Source of the DNA: Anaerolineales bacterium
GTDB lineage: Bacteria; Chloroflexota; Anaerolineae; 4572-78; J111
Direction: 5' to 3'
DNA: 5,822 nt
NCBI GenBank assembly: GCA_012032575.1
Contig: JAAUSP010000491.1
Coordinates: forward strand, 1 to 5,822
Shown: positions 1-5,311 of the stretch, piece after piece
How the letters are laid out: every line of letters starts with the position of its first letter
Numbering within the stretch: the stretch's first letter is position 1
Made by a program: the position numbers and the translations under genes
Notes under the pieces: model-generated
The model's database searches: none
Seen by the model: the letters and a program-made list of their open reading frames with translations, nothing else
What the model was told of the DNA's origin: nothing

Positions 1-177
1 AGGGATTTCCAAGTCCCGGCAAATCTTTTCGGCTAACACATCTGAAATTTCAGTATGTCGCGGCACGGTTGAGGTTCTCCGATTAGCGGGATTCCAATAA
101 ACAGAATGTTTCCCGCCCTCACGCAAGAATTCACAACTGTATTGAGCAAGATGTTTCAATAAAGCGCGACGCTTCAT
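1..177 (-). CDS. hicA: HicA-like mRNA interferase toxin (3' end cut by window edge)
   Basis: The gene starts at ATG 175-177 and runs off the left edge after 59 codons. HicA proteins are usually about 60-85 aa, so most of the protein is visible. The N-terminus MKRRALLKHLAQYSCEFLRE and the following GGKHSVYW segment match the double-stranded-RNA-binding-like fold of HicA. His24 in GGKH sits where the family has its catalytic histidine. A TVPRH motif at about residues 37-41 is also typical. Family knowledge: HicA is a ribosome-independent RNase that cleaves mRNA and is neutralised by HicB. The ATG shares one base with the hicB stop codon (TAATG), so translation is probably coupled, and I see no strong ribosome binding site of its own. 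The antitoxin-first order (hicB then hicA) is a known arrangement. The family call is firm; activity is inferred. Confidence 0.88.
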   Translation of the reverse strand, partial: MKRRALLKHLAQYSCEFLREGGKHSVYWNPANRRTSTVPRHTEISDVLAEKICRDLEIP

Positions 178-395
178 TAAACAGCTACAACTAACTCTTC
201 ACGAATTACGTTCTTACCTTCCGTTTCACGCCGGGCTAATTCACGATTCGTTTCAATAATGAGTTGTATAGCTTCCTTCAAATTTTCTCGCGTTTCTTCC
301 AGGGTGTGGCCTTGCGTGTTGGCCCCCGGTAGTTCTTCAACGTAGCCAATCCACCATTTTCCATCTTGCTCAAAAATGGCCGTAAATTTTTCCAT
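177..395 (-). CDS. hicB: HicB family antitoxin, short form
   Basis: This 72-aa protein begins MEKFTAIFEQDGKWWIGYVE and continues ELPGANTQGHTLEETRENLK. That is the beta-beta-alpha core of the HicB (UPF0150) fold: a strand, a turn with paired Trp residues, the ELPG motif, and a helix with the T-LEE-EN-KEAI pattern. It is the short form, ending in a charged tail (about residues 50-72) with no obvious helix-turn-helix or ribbon-helix-helix domain. Autoregulation may therefore need another factor or use the tail. A GAGGTA ribosome binding site (401-406) lies five bases before the ATG. A candidate promoter lies at 458-486. The hicA toxin overlaps its stop codon by one base. Family knowledge: HicB binds HicA and blocks its catalytic site. 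Confidence 0.9.
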   Translation of the reverse strand: MEKFTAIFEQDGKWWIGYVEELPGANTQGHTLEETRENLKEAIQLIIETNRELARRETEGKNVIREELVVAV

Positions 396-457
396 ATTTC
401 TACCTCATTAAAACTCTCATTCTTTCAACCAGATTGCAACAGAACAATCTCGCTAGA

Positions 458-486
458 ATTATACCCGATAATAACCTGGGATTAAA
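458..486 (-). promoter_or_regulatory. Candidate sigma-70-type promoter of hicBA
   Basis: On the minus strand a perfect TATAAT (458-463) is preceded 17 bp upstream by TTTAAT (481-486), a weak -35 match. Predicted transcription would start about 55-60 bases before the hicB ATG. The -35 hexamer overlaps the stop codon of the upstream endonuclease-like gene (482-484), so hicBA can be expressed independently of that gene. Assigned from consensus matching only. Confidence 0.5.
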
Positions 487-1210
487 GGTTGAAGATTGCT
501 ACCACTGGGTTATGGTCACTCAACGCTTCCCAACCTTCCGAGATTACCTGGCACGAGGCCAAACATTGATCCCAAGTTACCGGAGCAAAAATTCCATCAC
601 AGTGATAAGGTGTCGTTTTATTTGTGCCCCAACGCAACGTTTGAGCCAAAGGTTGATCCGGATTGGCCGTTTGCCAACAACTCTTTAAGCCAAAATCGTC
701 ACGCAAACGAGCCAATATCGCTTCATCTGCTTTACCAGTTTCCCTTTCTTCAGTATGGTGCCGAAAACTGGCGGTAATATTAAAATCACCCCCGATGATC
801 AAATCAGCATTGTCTGATAACTGTGCAATCTGATCAAGGATTAGATTCATTTCTTTTACGTAACTGCTACCTTTTTTGGTTGGAACGTGAATACTAAACA
901 CGCGAATCGGGCGCGGCCGAGTCTTAAGCCAAATTGACTCACTTATCTCAGCCCCCATTACCCAACCTTCAAACCCTGGCAAGTCAAGTTGTCTAATTTC
1001 ACCATGCTTGATAAAAAGGGCAGTACCCCAATTATTCGTACCAATTTGACGCCAGAGAAACCTGTCCTTATTTTCAGTGTAAAACTCAGGTATATCTATT
1101 TGGGGATGACGTGTCTCTTGAGCTAAAACAATATCAGGATCAAAATCACTAAAAATTTTTACCCATTGCACTTTTGTTCTATGGGCCAAATTGTAAGTGA
1201 TAATTCTCAT
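482..1210 (-). CDS. Endonuclease/exonuclease/phosphatase (EEP) superfamily protein
   Basis: I choose ATG 1208-1210, giving 242 aa (MRIITYNLAHR...). A TTG two codons upstream is possible but puts two residues before the family's conserved first strand. Numbering from the ATG, the metal and catalytic residues of the Mg-dependent EEP fold (exonuclease III / DNase I / sphingomyelinase) are all present: Asn7 (TYN), Glu32 (AQET), His108 (SIHVP), Asp142 and Asn144 (GGDFN), Asp206 (HCDGIF) and the terminal SDHNPV with Asp232 and His233. No signal peptide or membrane segment is visible, so it is probably cytoplasmic. The substrate (DNA, RNA, phospholipid, nucleotide) cannot be told. The ribosome binding site is weak (GGA about ten bases upstream). 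It lies 58 bp after rSAM-2 and just before hicBA, and is clearly more AT-rich than rSAM-2, suggesting a separate origin. Confidence 0.88.
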   Translation of the reverse strand: MRIITYNLAHRTKVQWVKIFSDFDPDIVLAQETRHPQIDIPEFYTENKDRFLWRQIGTNNWGTALFIKHGEIRQLDLPGFEGWVMGAEISESIWLKTRPRPIRVFSIHVPTKKGSSYVKEMNLILDQIAQLSDNADLIIGGDFNITASFRHHTEERETGKADEAILARLRDDFGLKSCWQTANPDQPLAQTLRWGTNKTTPYHCDGIFAPVTWDQCLASCQVISEGWEALSDHNPVVAIFNL

Positions 1211-1235
1211 GATCAAATCCAGAACTTACAGGCAA

Positions 1236-1260
1236 TAGGTCACGCTTCAAGCGTGACCTA
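1236..1260. repeat. Perfect 12-bp inverted repeat, 1-bp centre
   Basis: The arms TAGGTCACGCTT (1236-1247) and AAGCGTGACCTA (1249-1260) are exact reverse complements around a single C. The structure lies 8 bp after the rSAM-2 stop codon and 25 bp before the start of the EEP gene. It could fold at the rSAM-2 mRNA 3' end, but no T-run follows on either strand, so it is not a standard intrinsic terminator. It may be a member of the short GTAGGTC-type palindromes that I recall as common in Chloroflexota intergenic DNA (recollection, unchecked). Confidence 0.8.
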
Positions 1261-1268
1261 CCAGTGGG

Positions 1269-2759
1269 TTAAATCACCTGAGCGCTCTCGACCGCCTGGC
1301 GCAGTTCGGTCTTCTCCTTCTTGGGGAAGATGGTGTTGAAGGCCACCTTGAAGGTGCGCCGCCAGTTGATCCAGAAATCTTTGCGGCTCAGGGTCATGGC
1401 GATGCGGTGCGGGCGCAGATAAAAGCGGCGATAGGCTTCTTTCCACTTGCGCTGGACCAGATCGGCAGTCATATCGCCCAATTCGTAGCGGGCGCGGCCA
1501 TCGAAGAAGACGTAATCTTCCCAGTCCTCCAGCAGCAGCCGGCCCTGGCGCTTGGCGATTTCGTAAACTTTGGTGCCGGGGTAGGGCGTCATCATGGAGA
1601 AGTTGGCGATGAGCGGGTCCACTTCGCAGGCAAATTTGATGGTCCGGTCCATAGACTCGGCGGTGTCGCCGGGCAGGCCGATGATGAAGAAGCCAATCGT
1701 TTCCAGGTTGACCGCTTTGGCGTTTTTAAAGGCCTGGCGGATGGTGTCGTGGTCAATTTTCTTGTCAATCGAGAGCAGCACGTCGGGGTCGCCGCTTTCG
1801 ACGCCAAAGGCGACCCGCTTGAGGCCGGCCCGTTTGAGTTTGCTCAACAAATCTTTCGTCGCCAGATTGGCCCGGATGCCGTTGACAAAAATCCAGGGGA
1901 CATGGTTGACCTTGTGCTCGATGAACAAATCGGCCATGCGCTCCAGGCGGTCCACCTGAATATTGGCCGAGTCATCCAACACGCCGATTTCCTGCGCCCC
2001 CAGGTTGTTGACCAGGTGCTGCCACTCGGCCAGCACGCTTTCGGGGCTGCGGGCGCGCCATTTGATCGGCATGATGCTCTGCGAGCAGAAGGTGCAGCGA
2101 TAGGGGCAGCCACGCGAAGTCATGACCGAGAAGGATTTGGAGCCGTCAACGGCGTCGGTGGCCGGCTGGAGGTTGGTGTAACGCTCCATTTTGAAGAAGT
2201 GATAGGCCGGGAAGGGCAGAGTGTCCAGATCGGCGATGGCCGGATGATCGGGGTTATGACGCTCCTGGCCGTCGAAGGTGTAGTAGCTGATACCCAGCAG
2301 CGAGTCGAGCAGCGCCTGCTGCGGGTCGAGCAGGTCGCGGGCGGTAAAGTGGGGATTGCCTTTCTGAGCACGCTCGATGATCTCGCACAGCTTCACCCAG
2401 ACCGTCTCGCCTTCGCCGCGCACCACCACGTCCACTTCGGGCCGTTTGGCGCTTTCGGTGGGCAGGACGGACACGTGCGGGCCGCCCAGCACCACCGGAA
2501 TGTCGGCAATAGACTTGACCGCCTGGGCAGTGCGCCAGGCCGATTTCACCTGGGGCGTGTTGGCTGTGATGCCGACGATTTCGGGCCGGAAACGACGAAT
2601 CGCCTCGGCAATCGGCTCGTCCTCAACATCGGCATCAAAGACCACCACCTCGTCGCCACGCTGCTCCGAAACGGCAGCCAGGTAAGCCAGACCCAAATGG
2701 GGCGTGGTCCGGGTATCAATGGGCAGGTGGAAACGGGGATTCACAATCATAACACGCAT
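1269..2759 (-). CDS. B12-binding-domain radical SAM protein (rSAM-2), substrate unknown
   Basis: This is a 496-aa protein. Residues 1-135 form a Rossmann-like cobalamin-binding-type domain with LGGPH (91-95) and RGEGE (114-118). The canonical DxHxxG cobalamin-ligand motif is not seen, which is common in this class. The radical SAM barrel follows: SRGCPYRCTFC with cluster cysteines 218, 222 and 225, VESG (320-323) for SAM binding, IIGLPGDT (359-366) and TPYPGT (391-396). The C-terminus (about 440-480) is rich in Arg, Lys and aromatic residues, as in BchE-like members. Such enzymes make a 5'-deoxyadenosyl radical and often methylate unreactive carbons or build cofactors, lipids or antibiotics; the substrate here is not readable. 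A strong GAGGAGGT (2769-2776) lies nine bases before the ATG. The upstream region resembles that of rSAM-1. Annotation pipelines might label it a cyclase (BchE); I do not support that. Confidence 0.93.
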   Translation of the reverse strand: MRVMIVNPRFHLPIDTRTTPHLGLAYLAAVSEQRGDEVVVFDADVEDEPIAEAIRRFRPEIVGITANTPQVKSAWRTAQAVKSIADIPVVLGGPHVSVLPTESAKRPEVDVVVRGEGETVWVKLCEIIERAQKGNPHFTARDLLDPQQALLDSLLGISYYTFDGQERHNPDHPAIADLDTLPFPAYHFFKMERYTNLQPATDAVDGSKSFSVMTSRGCPYRCTFCSQSIMPIKWRARSPESVLAEWQHLVNNLGAQEIGVLDDSANIQVDRLERMADLFIEHKVNHVPWIFVNGIRANLATKDLLSKLKRAGLKRVAFGVESGDPDVLLSIDKKIDHDTIRQAFKNAKAVNLETIGFFIIGLPGDTAESMDRTIKFACEVDPLIANFSMMTPYPGTKVYEIAKRQGRLLLEDWEDYVFFDGRARYELGDMTADLVQRKWKEAYRRFYLRPHRIAMTLSRKDFWINWRRTFKVAFNTIFPKKEKTELRQAVESAQVI

Positions 2760-2813
2760 GGGGAATTTACCTCCTCAGAGCAAAAGGCCGCCGCTACAGG
2801 CCGCCAAAGATAT

Positions 2814-2886
2814 GTCGTAATTTTTATAAATATCACTATAATAATTTTTCTATTCTATATCAGGCTGAACGTCAAAGCAAAATTGG
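2814..2886 (-). promoter_or_regulatory. Promoter-like module upstream of rSAM-2 (copy 1)
   Basis: On the minus strand, TATAGT (2835-2840) is preceded at 17 bp by CTGATA (2858-2863). These match the sigma-70 consensus at 5/6 and 4/6 positions. A start near 2827 would give a leader of about 68 bases. The AT block 2814-2847 is identical at 29 of 34 positions to 5165-5198, upstream of rSAM-1. A second box, 2868-2886, matches 5221-5239 with one insertion and one deletion. The box sits 33 bp from the -10 here and 35 bp there, where an activator or UP element could bind. The block also contains a perfect TATAAT on the plus strand (2837-2842), so direction is not certain. Confidence 0.55.
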
Positions 2887-2913
2887 GCCTGAGCGTTGAA
2901 GTTTGAAGGTAAC

Positions 2914-2974
2914 TGATGCGTGATGCGTGATGATCCCAGGCAAAAACCCTTCACGCATCACGTATCACGTATCA
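2914..2974. repeat. Hairpin A: tandem-heptamer inverted repeat (GCGTGAT type)
   Basis: The left arm (2914-2932) is TGATGCG twice plus TGATG. The right arm (2956-2974) carries the complementary CACGTAT-type units. The arms pair over 19 positions with two G-T/G-U pairs and a 23-nt loop. The right-hand repeat continues slightly beyond the stem (to 2976 and back to 2951). It lies 22 bp downstream of the winged-helix gene's stop and upstream of the rSAM-2 promoter. No T-run follows, so it is not a typical terminator. It belongs to a family with hairpins B and C. Confidence 0.8.
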
Positions 2975-2996
2975 CAGGCTTTGGTTCAAACTAACT

Positions 2997-3269
2997 CTAC
3001 ATCGAGTGGGAAACTTGGCTGGCCTGGGCGGCTACGGCTCGGCCCGGCTCGGTTAGCGAGTAGGTGGCGGCGGGAAATTTTTGGTTGCTGGTAATATAGC
3101 CGCGCCGCAACAATTCATCAACCAGACGCTTTGGCACCGGCTCCACCTCGCCCGCCAGGGAATGTAATTGGTAAATCTTAGTTCCATCCAGGTAACGATG
3201 GGATTTCAGCATTACCCCGTCCGCCAGCGCACGCAGTATTTTGATTTCGGCTTTTGACGGTTTGACCAT
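2997..3269 (-). CDS. Small winged-helix-like protein, possible DNA-binding regulator
   Basis: I choose ATG 3267-3269 for a 90-aa protein (MVKPSKAEIKILRALADG...). The open frame continues upstream to 3383, but those 38 codons mostly come from the palindromic element 3285-3384 and read as Arg-rich low-quality sequence. ATG 3285-3287 (MRLSST...) is a possible alternative start, six codons longer. The pattern fits a winged helix: helix 1 (SKAEIKILRALADG), a middle part with LDGTKIYQL, a recognition-like helix VPKRLVDELLRRGYI (about 45-59), a wing SNQKFPAATYSLTEPGR, then an Ala-rich tail. The segment LLRRGYI..TYSLTEPGRAV resembles MarR/PadR-like regulators, where a wing strand ends in 'LT-GR'. It lacks their dimerisation helices. 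It could regulate the radical SAM genes, but the DNA-binding role is inferred. Confidence 0.68.
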   Translation of the reverse strand: MVKPSKAEIKILRALADGVMLKSHRYLDGTKIYQLHSLAGEVEPVPKRLVDELLRRGYITSNQKFPAATYSLTEPGRAVAAQASQVSHSM

Positions 3270-3284
3270 CGTACTACTCAACCT

Positions 3285-3384
3285 CATGTCATTTCGAGAC
3301 CGAAGGTCGAGAAATCTTCTGAGTACAGTTACAAAAGGCAAGGTCTGGAAGATTTCTCCCCGCTGCGCGGGTCGAAATGACATG
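3285..3384. repeat. Palindromic cloverleaf-like repeat element (MITE/REP-like)
   Basis: The 100-bp element has perfect 13-bp terminal inverted repeats (3285-3297 and 3372-3384, CATGTCATTTCGA and its complement). It also has a perfect inner 11-bp stem (GAGAAATCTTC at 3309-3319, complement at 3348-3358). Between outer and inner stems each side has its own mini-hairpin: GACC-GAA-GGTC on the left and CCCGC-TGC-GCGGG on the right. The loop is 28 nt (3320-3347). The TGTCATTTCGA...GAGAAATCT theme is one I recall as a dispersed repeat in several bacterial phyla (not checked here). No transposase is visible, so it would be non-autonomous. It sits 14 bp after the 68-aa gene and directly upstream of the winged-helix gene. 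A smaller palindrome, GCCTGAGCAGGC, abuts its right end. Confidence 0.85.
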
Positions 3385-3398
3385 CCTGAGCAGGCAAA

Positions 3399-3605
3399 CT
3401 ACCCCAAATTATGCACGTACTGCTGCAATTTGCGCTGCGAAATCTTGATATACTTTTCCTGGATGATCTCTTTCATCTCGTCTTCGGTCAGGCGCACGCG
3501 CAAAATGTTCAGGGCATCCTCCGGCGACTCGCCGTAGGCCAGCTTTTGCTTGCCGTTCTTCATTTCAAACAGGTACATGTAATGGGGGTTACTGAAACTG
3601 CTCAT
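3399..3605 (-). CDS. Uncharacterised 68-aa protein coupled to rSAM-1
   Basis: The ATG (3603-3605) overlaps the rSAM-1 stop codon as ATGA, a strong sign of translational coupling; no good ribosome binding site of its own is visible. The protein starts MSSFSNPHYMYLFEMKNGKQ. It has a likely beta-hairpin (YMYLFEMKNGKQKLAYG), then a helix (SPEDALNILRVRLTEDEMKEII) and a charged, aromatic C-terminal part ending YVHNLG. It has no cysteine, no signal peptide, no membrane segment and no zinc site. The beta-beta-alpha order loosely recalls the HicB fold, but the ELPG motif is absent. I do not recognise the family. Its position suggests a partner, stability factor or small substrate-handling subunit of rSAM-1. 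A peptide substrate is possible but no leader/core pattern is seen. Confidence 0.75.
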   Translation of the reverse strand: MSSFSNPHYMYLFEMKNGKQKLAYGESPEDALNILRVRLTEDEMKEIIQEKYIKISQRKLQQYVHNLG

Positions 3606-4999
3606 GCTTTGATCAACGCTTCCTCATATACCCCGGAGCGATGGCGGGCCGAGGCGTCAAGCCCCTGGTTGATTTCCTGATCAAATTTGCCGCCCAGCAG
3701 CTCGCGGTAGAATTGGTAGTTGACCCCTTTGACCTTCTCATCGCCGGGGAAGCGGTGGTAGTTGTCTTTCGACATCATGCTCTTGCCTTCGGCGATAAGC
3801 TGGTAGCCCAGGGCAGACCCCGGATAGGGGGCATAATAGGAAATCGAGGGGTAGACGTAGCGCATGGCCTTGAGCATGCGGATGGTTTTGAAGGCGTCTT
3901 CCTCGCTCTCGCCAGGGATGCCGAGCATGATATTGGCCCAGAACATAGGCGGCTTTTTGCCCTTGCTTTTGAATTCGTCGCCGAGTTTGTTGAGCAGCTC
4001 GATGGCAAAGTAGTTGTCTTCCTCGGTACATTCCTTGTTGAGCAGGCGCAAAATCCGGTCGCTGCCCGACTCAAAGCCAATGGAAATGGTGTTCCAGTTG
4101 GTTTCGCGCAGCAACGCCTCGAACAGGTCGGGCCACTGCCGCACCGTATCAGAGCGACCGGCCGCCCAATACGGCCAGACTTTGTTGGCTTTGCGCGGGT
4201 ATTTCTCGATCCACTCTTGCAGCCAGCCCGGGTTCTGGAAAAACATCGAATCGTGAATAACAATCGAGCCGACGCCGTATTTGCGGTCCAGGTAGTTGAG
4301 TTCGTCAATCACCGCCTCGACCGGCTTGCGGCCCATATTGGGGATGTAAGAATTTTCATTGCAGAAGACGCACTGCCAGGGGCAAACCCGGTTGGTCAAC
4401 ATAGTCGCTACCGGAGCCGGTCCCCAGCCGCACTCCGGCTCCATCGGCCAGTTGAATTTTTTGGCGATGCGCCGATGGGGTTTGGGCCAGAGGGTCCGGT
4501 CAATCATCGGCCAGTCGGCCATGGTTTTGGCCCCCACGCCTACGGTGACGCGCGAGAAGGCGTGCGGGTCTTTGACTAAATCAACAATGATATTTTCGCC
4601 CGGTCCCTGGCAAATGCGGTCGAAATCAGCCACCTCGGCCATCTCGTCCACGGCGACGGTGGCGTGCATGCCGCCGGTCAGAACCATACCATTGGGGTTC
4701 ACTTCTTTAAAAAGCTGGGCCGATTTGCGGGCCACCGGGAAAGTGTAGCTCCGCACATTCATCAGCATCATCTCGTAGCCTTTGAGCTGCTTTTGCAGTT
4801 CCGGCCACGAGGTCACGGCGCGGGTCGAGAGCAGATCGGTCTCTACGCCGTTTTGATGCAAAATGGTGCGCAAAAGCCCCAAGCCATGATCCTGCCATTG
4901 CTCATGCGGGCCATGCGGGCGAACCAGATCGCCCAGATCGCCCAAATCCAACCACAGGATTTTTGACTGCCGGCGCTTCTGTGGCCAAAAATTAAACAT
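3602..4999 (-). CDS. B12-binding-domain radical SAM protein (rSAM-1), substrate unknown
   Basis: This is a 465-aa protein. Residues 12-145 form a Rossmann-like B12-type domain, starting with the strand KILWLDLGD and including LTGGMH (107-112) and QGPGE (131-135). No canonical DxHxxG is seen. The radical SAM barrel has NRVCPWQCVFC with cluster cysteines 206, 210 and 213, then IGFESG (307-312), MLGIPGES (358-365) and APYPGS (390-395), all at family-typical spacing. It is only distantly similar to rSAM-2, with different motif variants and extra aromatic inserts (WPYWAAGR, about 275-282). Recent duplication of the coding sequence is therefore unlikely. A GGAG lies ten bases before ATG 4997-4999. 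The 68-aa gene overlaps its stop by four bases. The leader carries hairpin B. Methylation or another radical modification is likely from the family; the substrate is unknown. Confidence 0.93.
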   Translation of the reverse strand: MFNFWPQKRRQSKILWLDLGDLGDLVRPHGPHEQWQDHGLGLLRTILHQNGVETDLLSTRAVTSWPELQKQLKGYEMMLMNVRSYTFPVARKSAQLFKEVNPNGMVLTGGMHATVAVDEMAEVADFDRICQGPGENIIVDLVKDPHAFSRVTVGVGAKTMADWPMIDRTLWPKPHRRIAKKFNWPMEPECGWGPAPVATMLTNRVCPWQCVFCNENSYIPNMGRKPVEAVIDELNYLDRKYGVGSIVIHDSMFFQNPGWLQEWIEKYPRKANKVWPYWAAGRSDTVRQWPDLFEALLRETNWNTISIGFESGSDRILRLLNKECTEEDNYFAIELLNKLGDEFKSKGKKPPMFWANIMLGIPGESEEDAFKTIRMLKAMRYVYPSISYYAPYPGSALGYQLIAEGKSMMSKDNYHRFPGDEKVKGVNYQFYRELLGGKFDQEINQGLDASARHRSGVYEEALIKA

Positions 5000-5066
5000 T
5001 ACGTTTTTTCTCCGCTATCACTTTTCGGACCGCAAAAGAAGTTCCAGGACTAAAATCGGTCAAAGG

Positions 5067-5121
5067 CGTATTGCGTGTTGCGTGTTCCGTAACATAAACG
5101 GACCACGCAACACACAACACG
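5067..5121. repeat. Hairpin B: tandem-heptamer inverted repeat (GCGTGTT type)
   Basis: The left arm (5067-5090) contains GCGTGTT units and the right arm (5098-5121) contains CACGCAA and CACACAA units. They pair over 24 positions with three mismatches and a 7-nt loop (5091-5097). Two of the mismatches become G-U pairs in minus-strand RNA. If rSAM-1 is transcribed from the AT block at 5165-5198, this hairpin lies in its 5' leader, about 68 bases before the start codon. It could then affect translation or stability of that message. No T-run follows. Confidence 0.82.
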
Positions 5122-5164
5122 GATTAAATTACTGTTTCTGGAAATAATCGTTATAACTTCTACA

Positions 5165-5239
5165 GTCCGAATTTTTACAAAAACCACTATAATAATTTAT
5201 CGGATTTTACAACATTCCCAAACGCAAGGCAAAAATTGG
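5165..5239 (-). promoter_or_regulatory. Promoter-like module upstream of rSAM-1 (copy 2)
   Basis: On the minus strand, TATAGT (5186-5191) is preceded by TTGTAA (5207-5212), 4/6 to the -35 consensus but with a short 15-bp spacer. The AT block 5165-5198 shares 29 of 34 positions with 2814-2847. The box 5221-5239 (AACGCAAGGCAAAAATTGG) corresponds to 2868-2886. A start near 5179 would give a leader of about 180 bases that includes hairpin B. A perfect TATAAT also reads on the plus strand (5188-5193), facing hairpins D and C and the terminator at 5429. The module could therefore drive a plus-strand RNA instead or as well. Confidence 0.5.
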
Positions 5240-5310
5240 AAGGATGGAAGGTTGGAGAGTTGGAAGAGTGGGTACGAAACAAGCCTTTGCCAAATTTTCA
5301 ATCCTTCAAT
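5235..5310. repeat. Hairpin D: purine-rich 8-bp tandem repeat paired with a pyrimidine-rich arm
   Basis: The left side has four imperfect octamers, TTGGAAGG, ATGGAAGG, TTGGAGAG and TTGGAAGA (5236-5267). Positions 5235-5255 can pair with 5290-5310 (CCAAATTTTCAATCCTTCAA and one more T) with one bulge on each arm, one mismatch and a few G-U pairs. The loop is about 34 nt. It overlaps the conserved box of the AT module and ends immediately before hairpin C. Confidence 0.55.
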
Positions 5311-5311
5311 C

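Noticed and set aside
1211..1216. TTG at 1214-1216 as start of the EEP gene
   Set aside because: ATG 1208-1210 directly precedes the conserved first strand (RIITYN), and neither start has a strong ribosome binding site, so the ATG is preferred.
1407..2906. Long plus-strand open frame (about 499 codons) opposite rSAM-2
   Set aside because: It mirrors rSAM-2, is rich in Gly, Ala, Asp, Val and His in the pattern expected of an antisense frame in GC-rich DNA, shows no domain motif, and runs into the AT-rich intergenic region.
3285..3384. tRNA or structured RNA gene, because of the cloverleaf shape
   Set aside because: Stem lengths, the missing conserved T-loop and D-loop bases and the long terminal stem do not fit a tRNA; exact terminal inverted repeats fit a palindromic repeat element better.
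3399..3605. 68-aa protein as a RiPP precursor peptide
   Set aside because: No leader/core division, Gly-Gly or similar cleavage motif, Cys/Ser/Thr-rich core or repeated core is seen; the predicted secondary structure is that of a folded small protein. Not excluded, but unsupported.
3641..4579. Plus-strand open frame of 312 codons opposite rSAM-1
   Set aside because: It lies fully inside a gene with clear radical SAM motifs on the other strand, and its own translation shows no recognisable fold or motif.
5000..5180. Cobalamin or SAM riboswitch in the rSAM-1 leader
   Set aside because: I looked for the B12-box pattern and SAM-type helices in the leader and saw neither; the only clear structure is hairpin B.
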